In this document: piece after piece, positions 1-5,523 of the stretch | Position numbering within the stretch: position 1 is the stretch's first letter | Layout of the letters: every line of letters starts with the position of its first letter | From: DATGQT01 sp033720695 | Lineage (GTDB): Bacteria; Bacteroidota; Rhodothermia; Rhodothermales; Rubricoccaceae | NCBI GenBank assembly: GCA_033720695.1 | Contig: JAWWCA010000133.1 | Span: 1-10,222, forward strand | Direction: 5' to 3' | DNA: 10,222 bases | Notes under the pieces: generated by a model | Told to the model about the DNA's origin: nothing | What the model saw: only the letters and a program-made list of their open reading frames with translations | Databases searched by the model: none | Position numbers and translations under genes: made by a program

Positions 1-445
1 CGGCTTCTGGCTCGCCATCGGGAATGCGACGGGCGACATCTTCGGGTTCTGGTACTCCCTGATCTTCTTCGTCGTCTGCGTCTTCTTTACGTACTTCTAC
101 ACCGCCATCGCGGTGAACCCGCAGGAGATGGCCGACACGATGAAGCGGCAGGGCGGGTTCATCCCCGGCATCCGGCCGGGCCGCCAGACGAGCGAGTTCA
201 TCGACAACATCCTCACGCGGATCACGCTGCCGGGCGCGCTCTTCATCGGGTTCGTCGCCATCCTGCCGGCCATCGTCGTGCAGTTCGGCATCCAGCCCGG
301 CTTCGCCCAGTTCTTTGGGGGCACCAGCCTCCTCATCCTCGTCGGCGTCACGCTCGACACCCTGCAGCAGGTGGAGAGCCACCTGCTCATGCGGCACTAC
401 GACGGGTTCATGAAGACGGGCCGCGTCCGCGGACGCCGCCGCTGA
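1..445 (+). CDS. secY: SecY, C-terminal part (5' end outside the window)
   Basis: Central channel subunit of the SecYEG translocon in the inner membrane, which passes and inserts unfolded proteins. The frame runs from base 2 with no start in the window and ends at TGA 443-445. The visible 147 residues begin in a transmembrane segment rich in Phe and Val. The cytosolic loop follows, with NPQEMAD and GGFIPGIRPGRQT; the Arg of GIRPG matches the conserved loop arginine that contacts ribosome and SecA. Then come two more hydrophobic segments (LPGALFIGFVAILPAIVVQF and GGTSLLILVGVTLDTLQQ) and a short basic cytosolic tail ending GRVRGRRR. The ending QQVESHLLMRHYDGFM resembles Bacteroidota SecY proteins. 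It sits 55 bp before map, as usual for the spc operon. Identification is firm; only the missing N-terminus limits it. Confidence 0.96.
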   Translation, partial: GFWLAIGNATGDIFGFWYSLIFFVVCVFFTYFYTAIAVNPQEMADTMKRQGGFIPGIRPGRQTSEFIDNILTRITLPGALFIGFVAILPAIVVQFGIQPGFAQFFGGTSLLILVGVTLDTLQQVESHLLMRHYDGFMKTGRVRGRRR

Positions 446-453
446 TTTTCGCT

Positions 454-481
454 GTCCGCGGGCCCTTCGGCGCCGGCGGAC
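454..481 (+). other. Inverted repeat in the secY-map gap
   Basis: GTCCGC at 454-459 is complementary to GCGGAC at 476-481, with a GC-rich loop of 16 bases that may pair further. It lies between the secY stop and the map start. No T-run follows, so a terminator is unlikely. It may be a processing or attenuation structure, or simply a chance pairing in GC-rich DNA. Confidence 0.3.
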
Positions 482-500
482 CTGCCGCTCCCTGAGCTGT

Positions 501-1400
501 ATGGCTATCCACCTCAAAACCGACCGCGACGTCGAAGGGCTCCGCCGAGCGGCGGGGGTCGTGGGCGCGGTGCTGGCAGAGGTGGCCCAGCGCGTGGAGC
601 CGGGGGCGACGACCGCGGCGCTGGACCATGTGGCCGAGGAGATCATCCGGGACGCCGGCGGCCGCCCCGCGTTCAAGGGCTACCGAATGGGCGGGGACAC
701 CCCGCCGTTCCCCGGCGCCATCTGCGCCTCCCTCAACGATGTCGTCGTGCACGGCTTCCCCACCGACCGCCCGCTCGAGGAGGGGGACCTCCTCGCCGTC
801 GACTGCGGCGTCGAGCTCGACGGGTACTTCGGGGACTACGCCTACACGTTCCCGGTGGGCGAAGTCTCGGAGGAGAACCGGGCGCTTCTAAACGCCACGA
901 AACAATCGCTCTACGAAGGCATTCGTGAGGCTGTCGCCGGCCGCCGCATCGGGGACATCGGCTATGCCGTCCAGCGCTTCTGCGAGGCGCGCGGCTACGG
1001 CGTCGTCCGCGACCTCGTCGGCCACGGGATCGGGCGCCAGCTCCACGAGGAGCCGCAGGTGCCCAACACCGGGCGCCGCGGACAGGGCAAGCGCCTCAAA
1101 GAGGGCATGGCCCTGTGTATCGAGCCGATGATCAACCAGGGGACCGAGCGCGTGACGGTCGACGCGGATGGCTGGACCGTCCGCACCGCCGACGGCCGTC
1201 CCAGCGCGCACTACGAGCACATGGTGGTCGTGCGCCGCGGCGCGGCCGAAGTGCTCTCCTCCTACGACGCCGTCGAGGCGGCGCTCCGCGCTCGCGGCGC
1301 CTGGGTGCCCGGCACCGAGGCGCCCGTCTCGTTGCCTGCCGACGACTCCATCCCGACCCGTTCCGCATCCGGGCCCGCCGCCATCGGCGCGGCCCTCTGA
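501..1400 (+). CDS. map: Type I methionine aminopeptidase
   Basis: Cytosolic metallopeptidase that removes the initiator Met from nascent proteins after deformylation when the second residue is small. The 299-residue product has the full pita-bread-fold ligand set: Asp101 (AVDCG), Asp112 (GDYAYTF), His175 (LVGHGIGR), Glu208 (CIEPM) and Glu239 (HYEHMVVV), plus the substrate-contacting His84 (VVVHGFP). The catalytic core ends near residue 251. A tail of about 48 residues rich in Ala, Pro and Ser follows, which the common form of about 250 residues lacks. ATG 501 fits the family N-terminus (MAIHLKT...VEGLRRAAGVV). No Shine-Dalgarno sequence precedes it. It is the gene between secY and rpmJ, where infA would often follow but does not. 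def in the same window supplies the preceding processing step. Confidence 0.97.
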   Translation: MAIHLKTDRDVEGLRRAAGVVGAVLAEVAQRVEPGATTAALDHVAEEIIRDAGGRPAFKGYRMGGDTPPFPGAICASLNDVVVHGFPTDRPLEEGDLLAVDCGVELDGYFGDYAYTFPVGEVSEENRALLNATKQSLYEGIREAVAGRRIGDIGYAVQRFCEARGYGVVRDLVGHGIGRQLHEEPQVPNTGRRGQGKRLKEGMALCIEPMINQGTERVTVDADGWTVRTADGRPSAHYEHMVVVRRGAAEVLSSYDAVEAALRARGAWVPGTEAPVSLPADDSIPTRSASGPAAIGAAL

Positions 1401-1411
1401 CCCCGCCACCC

Positions 1412-1528
1412 ATGAAGGTCCGCGCCAGCGTCAAGAAGCGCTCTGCCGACGACAAGATCGTCCGTCGGAAGGGCCGCGTCTACATCATCAACAAGAAGAA
1501 CCCGAAGCACAAGCAGCGCCAGGGCTGA
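1412..1528 (+). CDS. rpmJ: 50S ribosomal protein L36 (bL36), cysteine-free form
   Basis: The smallest protein of the large ribosomal subunit, which binds 23S rRNA. The 38-residue product begins MKVRASVKKR and ends NPKHKQRQG, matching the family along its whole length. The zinc-ribbon form has Cys at about positions 11, 14 and 27 and His near 33. Here these positions are Ser11, Asp14 and a Lys/Asn stretch, with only His33 kept, so this is the non-zinc (C-minus) type. Bacteroidota L36 proteins are usually of a similar SxxxK type. ATG 1412 lies 11 bases after the map stop, so the two genes are almost certainly cotranscribed. The start follows a C-rich stretch with no Shine-Dalgarno sequence. Confidence 0.96.
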   Translation: MKVRASVKKRSADDKIVRRKGRVYIINKKNPKHKQRQG

Positions 1529-1544
1529 GCCCCGGCGGATGCCC

Positions 1545-1584
1545 GATGGGGGAGGGGGCGCACCCGCTGCCCTCCGCGCCCATC
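1545..1584 (+). promoter_or_regulatory. Hairpin leader between rpmJ and rpsM
   Basis: The 73-base gap before rpsM folds into one long hairpin. GATGGG 1545-1550 pairs with CCCATC 1579-1584, GGAGGG 1551-1556 with CCCTCC 1570-1575, and GCG 1558-1560 with CGC 1565-1567 around a CACC loop. GCG 1576-1578 bulges on the 3' side. That gives 12 uninterrupted 5'-arm bases paired, plus a small upper stem. No T-run follows, so a classical terminator is unlikely. In other bacteria S4 represses the alpha operon through a leader in front of rpsM, so an autoregulatory role is possible. I did not match this to a known S4 leader fold. The structure is seen; the function is inferred. Confidence 0.5.
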
Positions 1585-1601
1585 CCAACTCAATCCTACC
1601 T

Positions 1602-1982
1602 ATGCCTCGAATCGCAGGAGTCGACGTTCCCGGCAGCAAGCGCGCGGAGATCGCCCTCACGAGCATCTTCGGGATCGGCCGGAGCCGCGCCAACGAGATC
1701 CTCGAGCGTGCCGGCCTCGACCCGAGTTCCCATCCGGACGATTGGTCCGAGGACGAGACGCGGAAGGTCCGCGGCCTCATCGAGGACAACTACCTCGTCG
1801 AGGGGCAGCTCCGGACGGACATCCAGCTCAACATCAAGCGGCTGATGGACATCGGCTGCTATCGGGGGCTCCGGCACCGCCGTGGCCTCCCCGTCCGCGG
1901 GCAGCGCACGAAGACGAACGCGCGCACCCGCAAGGGCCGGAAGAAGACCATCGCTGGGAAGAAGAAGGCGCCGCGCAAGTAG
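1602..1982 (+). CDS. rpsM: 30S ribosomal protein S13 (uS13)
   Basis: S13 sits in the head of the small subunit, contacts P-site tRNA and forms bridges to the large subunit. The 126-residue product opens with the hallmark MPRIAGVDVPGSKR. It has the helix-two-turn-helix region TSIFGIGRSRANEIL (20-34), then RLMDIGCYRGLRHRRGLPVRGQRT (80-103) with NARTRKG, and a Lys/Arg-rich tail GRKKTIAGKKKAPRK that reaches the decoding region. Length matches the family. ATG 1602 is required by the conserved N-terminus; frame is open further upstream, but that stretch is the leader hairpin. It is the first gene of the alpha operon proper. Confidence 0.98.
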   Translation: MPRIAGVDVPGSKRAEIALTSIFGIGRSRANEILERAGLDPSSHPDDWSEDETRKVRGLIEDNYLVEGQLRTDIQLNIKRLMDIGCYRGLRHRRGLPVRGQRTKTNARTRKGRKKTIAGKKKAPRK

Positions 1983-2087
1983 CGCCGTCCCCCGAGTCCT
2001 ACGCCCGCAGGACCGCCGGCCCCCGCGCTGGCCCACCCCTGAAGCGTGGGTCTCGGCTCCAAGACCTCACCCTCCAACCCGTCTCTC

Positions 2088-2483
2088 ATGGCGAAGCAGC
2101 AAGGGCGCGGCCGCGCGTCGCGCAAGAAGATCCAGGTGGAGTCGAACGGCGCCGCCTACGTCAAGGCGACGTTCAACAACGTCCTGATCACGATCACCGA
2201 CTCGTACGGCAACACGATCTCGTGGAGCTCGTCTGGCAAGATGGGCTTCCGCGGCTCGCGGAAGAACACGCCGTACGCCGCGCAGGTGGCCGCCGCGCAG
2301 GCGGCGAAGGAGGCCTACGACCTCGGCCTTCGGCGCGTCGACGTCTACGTGAAGGGGCCGGGCTCCGGCCGCGAGGGCGCCGTCCGCGCGCTCTCCAACG
2401 CCGGGCTCGAAGTCCTCACCATCCGCGACGTCACCCCCATCCCCCACAACGGCTGCCGGCCGCCGAAGCGCCGCCGCGTCTGA
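2088..2483 (+). CDS. rpsK: 30S ribosomal protein S11 (uS11)
   Basis: S11 lies on the platform of the small subunit near the E-site and the 3' end of 16S rRNA. The 131-residue product shows the family pattern: a basic N-terminus (MAKQQGRGRASRKK), YVKATFNNVLITITDSYGN (24-42), SSGKMGFRGSRKNTPYAAQ (48-66), VDVYVKGPGSGREGAVRAL (84-102) and the conserved ending DVTPIPHNGCRPPKRRRV. Length is typical. ATG 2088 gives the standard N-terminus. The upstream gap of 105 bases holds short inverted repeats (GTCCT/AGGAC near 1996-2013, CCCAC/GTGGG near 2032-2050), each only 5 bp and not convincing alone. Confidence 0.98.
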   Translation: MAKQQGRGRASRKKIQVESNGAAYVKATFNNVLITITDSYGNTISWSSSGKMGFRGSRKNTPYAAQVAAAQAAKEAYDLGLRRVDVYVKGPGSGREGAVRALSNAGLEVLTIRDVTPIPHNGCRPPKRRRV

Positions 2484-2492
2484 CGCGGCGGC
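2470..2492 (+). other. Perfect hairpin over the rpsK stop codon
   Basis: Ten bases at 2470-2479 are exactly complementary to 2483-2492 around a CTG loop, and the TGA stop (2481-2483) lies in the loop and first pair. The left arm encodes the conserved Arg-rich end of S11, so part of the symmetry may come from Arg codons. It could slow or stabilise the transcript between rpsK and rpsD. Confidence 0.4.
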
Positions 2493-2513
2493 CCGGCTAT
2501 AAACCCGGCTGAA

Positions 2514-2540
2514 CGCAGCGGTCGCTCCGACCCGGCTGCG
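2514..2540 (+). promoter_or_regulatory. Hairpin in front of rpsD
   Basis: CGCAGC 2514-2519 pairs with GCTGCG 2535-2540, and GGTCG 2520-2524 pairs with CGACC 2528-2532 around a CTC loop. A two-base bulge at 2533-2534 separates the two helices, giving 11 bp in total. It lies in the 97-base gap before the S4 gene, 40 bases ahead of its ATG. S4 is the usual autoregulator of this operon, so it is a candidate S4-binding or attenuation site, by position only. CCCGGCT also occurs three times here (2492-2498, 2504-2510, 2531-2537). Confidence 0.45.
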
Positions 2541-2580
2541 CTTCACGTCTGTCCCCACCCACGACACACGAGTACCCACC

Positions 2581-3183
2581 ATGGCCCGTTACCGCGGACC
2601 CAAGCAGAAGCTCGCGCGTCGCTTCGGCGAGCCGATCTTCGGCCCCTCGAAGTCGCTCGACCGCAAGCCCTACGGCCCCGGCCAGCACGGCAACGCCCGC
2701 CGCCGCAAGGAGAGCGAGTACGCGATCCAGCTCAAGGAGAAGCAGAAGGCGAAGTACACCTACGGCCTGCTCGAGCGGCAGTTCAGGAACCTCTTCGAGA
2801 AGGCGGCTCGGAAGAAGGGCGTCACCGGCGAGAACCTCCTGAAGTTCCTCGAGGCCCGCCTCGACAACGTCGTCTACCGCCTCGGCTTCGCGCGGACGCG
2901 CCGGCAGGCCCGCCAGCTCGTCACGCACGGCCACATCATGGTCAACGACCGCGTCTCGGCGATCCCGAGCCACACGCTCCGCCCCGGCGACATCGTGGAG
3001 GTCCGGCCCAAGAGCAAGAACGCCGTCGCCATCCGCGAGGCCGCCGAGCGCAACCGCCGCTCGTTCCCCCACCTCGAGGTGGACCGCGACCGCCTCGTCG
3101 GCAAGTTCCTCGACTACCCCGAGCGCGAGGACATCCCGGAGAACATCCGCGAGCAGCTCATCGTCGAGCTGTACTCGAAGTAA
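2581..3183 (+). CDS. rpsD: 30S ribosomal protein S4 (uS4)
   Basis: Primary 16S rRNA-binding protein that starts small-subunit assembly, helps keep decoding accurate and in many bacteria represses its own operon. The 200-residue product begins MARYRGPKQKLARRFGE and has the YGPGQHGNARRRKESEYAIQLKEKQKAKYTYGLLERQF region (31-68). The S4 RNA-binding fold spans about 91-155 (ARLDNVVYRLGFARTRRQARQLVTHGHIMVND...PGDIVEV), and the C-terminus reads EDIPENIREQLIVELYSK. There is no N-terminal zinc-binding cysteine cluster, so this is the zinc-free form. ATG 2581 follows directly on ACC with no Shine-Dalgarno sequence. The position between rpsK and rpoA is standard. Confidence 0.98.
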   Translation: MARYRGPKQKLARRFGEPIFGPSKSLDRKPYGPGQHGNARRRKESEYAIQLKEKQKAKYTYGLLERQFRNLFEKAARKKGVTGENLLKFLEARLDNVVYRLGFARTRRQARQLVTHGHIMVNDRVSAIPSHTLRPGDIVEVRPKSKNAVAIREAAERNRRSFPHLEVDRDRLVGKFLDYPEREDIPENIREQLIVELYSK

Positions 3184-3196
3184 GCCTCCGGCCGGC

Positions 3197-3228
3197 CGCG
3201 CGGGCGCCCCACCCGGCAACCCCGCGCG
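3197..3228 (+). other. GC-only inverted repeat in the rpsD-rpoA gap
   Basis: CGCGCGGG 3197-3204 is complementary to CCCGCGCG 3221-3228 with a 16-base loop. The 118-base gap between rpsD and rpoA is otherwise C-rich and holds no other signal I can support. There is no T-run. The pairing may be real in RNA but is cheap to obtain in DNA this GC-rich. Confidence 0.3.
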
Positions 3229-3301
3229 ACGGCGCCGCGTTCTCCCCCGCTCCCCCAGCGGACCCCCGCCCCCCGCGCACGAACAGACCAGAGTTCAGCC
3301 C

Positions 3302-4282
3302 ATGCCCACGATCCAGCTCCAGATGCCCGAGGGCGTCCAGGCCGAGGAGATGAACGAGACCTACGGGCGCTTCGTCATCCAGCCGCTCGAGCGCGGCTAC
3401 GGCGTCACGATTGGCAACGCCTTCCGCCGCGTGCTCCTCTCCTCCCTCGGCGGCACGGCCATCAGCGCCCTCAAGATCGACGGCGTCCAGCACGAGTTCT
3501 CGACGGTCCCCGGCGTCACCGAGGACGTCACCGACATCATCCTCAACCTCAAAGGCGTCCGCTTCAAGGCGGGCGAGGAGGAGGAGGGCATGATCTCGCT
3601 CAACCTCGAGGGCCCCGGCACCTGGACCGCCAAGGACATCGCCGACGCTACGGCCGACTTCGAGGTCCTCAACCCCGACCACCACATCGCCACCCTCGCC
3701 GAGGACGCCGAGCTCCGCATCGACCTCCGCATCGGGCAGGGCCGCGGCTACGTCCCCGCCGACGAGAACAAGCGGCCCGACGACCCCATCGGCGTCGTCG
3801 CCGTCGACGCCATCTACACCCCCATCCTCAACGTCCGCTACGCCGTCCAGCCCACGCGCGTGGGCCAGAAGATCGACTTCGAGCGGCTGACGATGGAGGT
3901 GGAGACCGACGGCTCGCTGACGCCCGAGGAGGCGCTCACCGAGGCCGCCGCCATCCTCCGCGACCACATCGCCCTCTTCGTCGAGGTCGAGACGGAGGCC
4001 GAGCAGGCCGAGGAGGAGAAGGAGGTCGACGCCGAGGTCCAGCGCATCCGCGCCATGCTCAACCAGAGCGTGGACGACCTCGACCTCTCCGTCCGCGCCC
4101 AGAACTGCCTCCGGGCCGCCAGCATCAAGAGCATCGGCGACCTCGTCCGCCGCGAGGAGAGCGAGATGCTGAAGTTCCGGAACTTCGGGCGGAAGAGCCT
4201 CCAGGAGCTCGTGCAGGTGCTCGAGGAGCGCGGCCTCCGCTTCGGGATGGACATCAGCCGCTACGTCGAGGAGCCCGCCTGA
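3302..4282 (+). CDS. rpoA: DNA-directed RNA polymerase subunit alpha
   Basis: Alpha dimerises to start polymerase assembly through its N-terminal domain, and its C-terminal domain binds UP elements and activators. The 326-residue product has the dimerisation segment GNAFRRVLLSSLGGTAI (38-54) and the beta/beta'-contact region through DHIALFVEVE (221-230). An acidic, probably flexible linker rich in Glu follows (229-246). The C-terminal domain spans about 253-316. Its DNA-contact residues fall at the same numbers as in E. coli: Arg265, Asn268, Cys269, Gly296, Lys298 and Ser299. UP-element binding should therefore be intact. ATG 3302 fits the short N-terminus seen in the family. It is cotranscribed with the ribosomal genes around it. 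Confidence 0.98.
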   Translation: MPTIQLQMPEGVQAEEMNETYGRFVIQPLERGYGVTIGNAFRRVLLSSLGGTAISALKIDGVQHEFSTVPGVTEDVTDIILNLKGVRFKAGEEEEGMISLNLEGPGTWTAKDIADATADFEVLNPDHHIATLAEDAELRIDLRIGQGRGYVPADENKRPDDPIGVVAVDAIYTPILNVRYAVQPTRVGQKIDFERLTMEVETDGSLTPEEALTEAAAILRDHIALFVEVETEAEQAEEEKEVDAEVQRIRAMLNQSVDDLDLSVRAQNCLRAASIKSIGDLVRREESEMLKFRNFGRKSLQELVQVLEERGLRFGMDISRYVEEPA

Positions 4283-4308
4283 GAAGGCTGTGGGCTCTGA
4301 GCCCTGAG

Positions 4309-4337
4309 CAGCCCCACAGCCCACAGCCCATAGCCCA
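4309..4337 (+). repeat. Heptamer tandem repeat (C/T)AGCCCA before rplQ
   Basis: The 60-base rpoA-rplQ gap contains an eight-base variant unit CAGCCCCA (4309-4316), then CAGCCCA (4317-4323), CAGCCCA (4324-4330) and TAGCCCA (4331-4337), ending five bases before the rplQ ATG. The reverse strand reads as TGGGCTG repeats. Upstream, GGCTGTGGG at 4286-4294 is complementary to CCCACAGCC copies in the array, so the gap can also fold into a hairpin, and GGGCT/AGCCC around CTG (4292-4304) offers a competing small one. This looks like a slippage-prone simple repeat; a regulatory role is not shown. Confidence 0.7.
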
Positions 4338-4342
4338 GAACC

Positions 4343-5377
4343 ATGCGACACGCGAACACCAAAAAGAAGCTCGGGCGGACCGCCGCGCACCGGAAAGCGA
4401 CGATGCAGTCGCTCTCCTCGGCGCTCCTCCGCCACAAGCGGATCAAGACGACGCTCCCGAAGGCGAAGGCGCTCCGCTCCTTCGTCGAGCCCATCATCAA
4501 CCGGGCCAAGGAGGACACCACCCACAACCGCCGCCAGGCCTTCCGTCGGCTCCAGGACAAGGAGGCCGTGAAGGCGCTCTTCGGCGAGGTCGCCGGCACG
4601 CTCGGCGACCGCCCCGGCGGGTACACCCGCGTCGTCAAGCTGGGCATGCGCCCGGGCGACGCCGCCGAGATGGCCGTCATCGAGCTCGTCGACTTTAATG
4701 ACGTCAAGCCTGAGGGGTCCGGCAAGAGCCGCAAGAAGACACGCCGCGGTGGCAGCAGCCGGCGCCGCTCCGGCGGCGCCAAGCCGACGCCGCCGAAGGC
4801 CGCACAGCCGGACGCGAAAGCGGCCGAGGGCGACGACCTCACGAAGCTCTGGGGCATCGGCCCGGCCATCGCCTCCGCGCTCACCGACGCCGGCATCGCC
4901 ACCTACGCGCAGCTCGCCGAGGCCGGGCTCGACGCGGTCCGCGAGGCCGTCAACACCGGCACCGGAACCAGCGACGCCAACGTGAACGAGGAGACCTGGG
5001 CCGCGCAGGCACAGCTCGCCGCCGACGGCGACTGGGACGGCCTCGACGCACTCGTCGAGAAGCTCAAGGCCGAGGGCGCCACGGCGCACGACGCCTCGGA
5101 GGCCGATGCGGCTTCCGCGCAGGAGACCGACGAGGGTGCCTCCGACGAGAGTGCCTCCGACGAGGAGCCGGTGGAGGAGGCGCCAGCCGACCAGCAGGCG
5201 GAGGCCGTCGCGAGCGACGCGGCGAACCCGGAGGCGACGGGCAACCCGCAGGTGCCGCTCACGCCCGCGGAGGGCGAGCACGGCGACGCGGAGCAGGGCG
5301 CCGCGCCCGGTACCGGCGAGCCGCCGCCCGAGGCACACCAGGAGAACCAGGGACGCAGCGGCGAGCACCGCGGCTGA
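4343..5377 (+). CDS. rplQ: 50S ribosomal protein L17 (bL17) with long C-terminal extension
   Basis: Large-subunit protein near the peptide exit tunnel. Residues 1-118 are a complete L17: MRHANTKKKLGRTAAHRKA, LLRHKRIKTTLPKAKALR (28-45), INRAKEDTTHNRR (52-64) and RPGDAAEMAVIELVDF (103-118). L17 is usually 115-200 residues; this one is 344. The extra part has three zones. The first is a basic linker (about 121-152, SRKKTRR, SSRRRSGG). The second is a compact module (about 164-245) that starts DDLTKLWGIGPAIASALTDA, a helix-hairpin-helix-like GIGPxIAxxL motif, and continues with ETWAAQAQLAADGDWDGLDALVEKL. The third is an acidic, lysine-free tail of about 100 residues (246-344). From memory, similar modules occur on other Bacteroidota ribosomal proteins such as L21. 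No stop separates the zones, so it is one polypeptide. It is the last gene of the operon. Confidence 0.95.
   Translation: MRHANTKKKLGRTAAHRKATMQSLSSALLRHKRIKTTLPKAKALRSFVEPIINRAKEDTTHNRRQAFRRLQDKEAVKALFGEVAGTLGDRPGGYTRVVKLGMRPGDAAEMAVIELVDFNDVKPEGSGKSRKKTRRGGSSRRRSGGAKPTPPKAAQPDAKAAEGDDLTKLWGIGPAIASALTDAGIATYAQLAEAGLDAVREAVNTGTGTSDANVNEETWAAQAQLAADGDWDGLDALVEKLKAEGATAHDASEADAASAQETDEGASDESASDEEPVEEAPADQQAEAVASDAANPEATGNPQVPLTPAEGEHGDAEQGAAPGTGEPPPEAHQENQGRSGEHRG
5129..5164 (+). repeat. 15-bp tandem duplication in the acidic tail of rplQ
   Basis: GACGAGGGTGCCTCC (5129-5143) is followed by GACGAGAGTGCCTCC (5144-5158), one mismatch, and a partial third copy GACGAG (5159-5164). It encodes DEGAS-DESAS-DE (residues 263-274). 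An in-frame 15-bp unit of this kind can gain or lose copies by slippage without breaking the gene, so tail length may vary between strains. Confidence 0.8.
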
Positions 5378-5397
5378 GCCCTGCCGACCCACCCCTT

Positions 5398-5430
5398 GAG
5401 AGGCCCCGTCCGCACCGGACGGGGCCTCTC
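5398..5430 (+). terminator. Intrinsic terminator of the ribosomal operon
   Basis: A perfect 15-bp stem: 5398-5412 pairs base for base with 5416-5430 around a CAC loop, 21 bases after the rplQ stop. Only a weak T-containing tail (GCTGTTGG) follows, so it may act as a terminator or as a 3' end-stabilising hairpin. It marks the end of the ribosomal transcription unit and lies ahead of the rel gene. Confidence 0.85.
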
Positions 5431-5523
5431 GCTGTTGGTGCCTCGTACATTCTCCTCGCCTCCGACGAACTCACGCGTGGGACGACGCGTTCACCCGCCG
5501 CGCGCGTGCGCCCCCTCCTGCCG

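Noticed and set aside
423..436. 14-bp perfect palindrome GCGTCCGCGGACGC at the end of secY
   Set aside because: It lies within Arg/Gly codons of the basic SecY tail in GC-rich DNA, where such symmetry arises easily, and nothing around it suggests a binding site.
2498..2503. TATAAA as an internal -10 promoter before rpsD
   Set aside because: No matching -35 or -33 element at a suitable distance, and it lies in a compact ribosomal operon between hairpin arms.
3158..5392. 744-codon open frame on the minus strand
   Set aside because: It lies opposite rpoA and rplQ, which are certain. Its product is a Leu/Val/Gly/Asp/Arg-biased string typical of the antisense of GC-rich coding DNA, with no recognisable domain.
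5446..5453. TACATTCT as a -7 element for rel
   Set aside because: Only a partial match to TAnnTTTG, with no TTG at the proper distance; the -33 region would fall inside the terminator hairpin.
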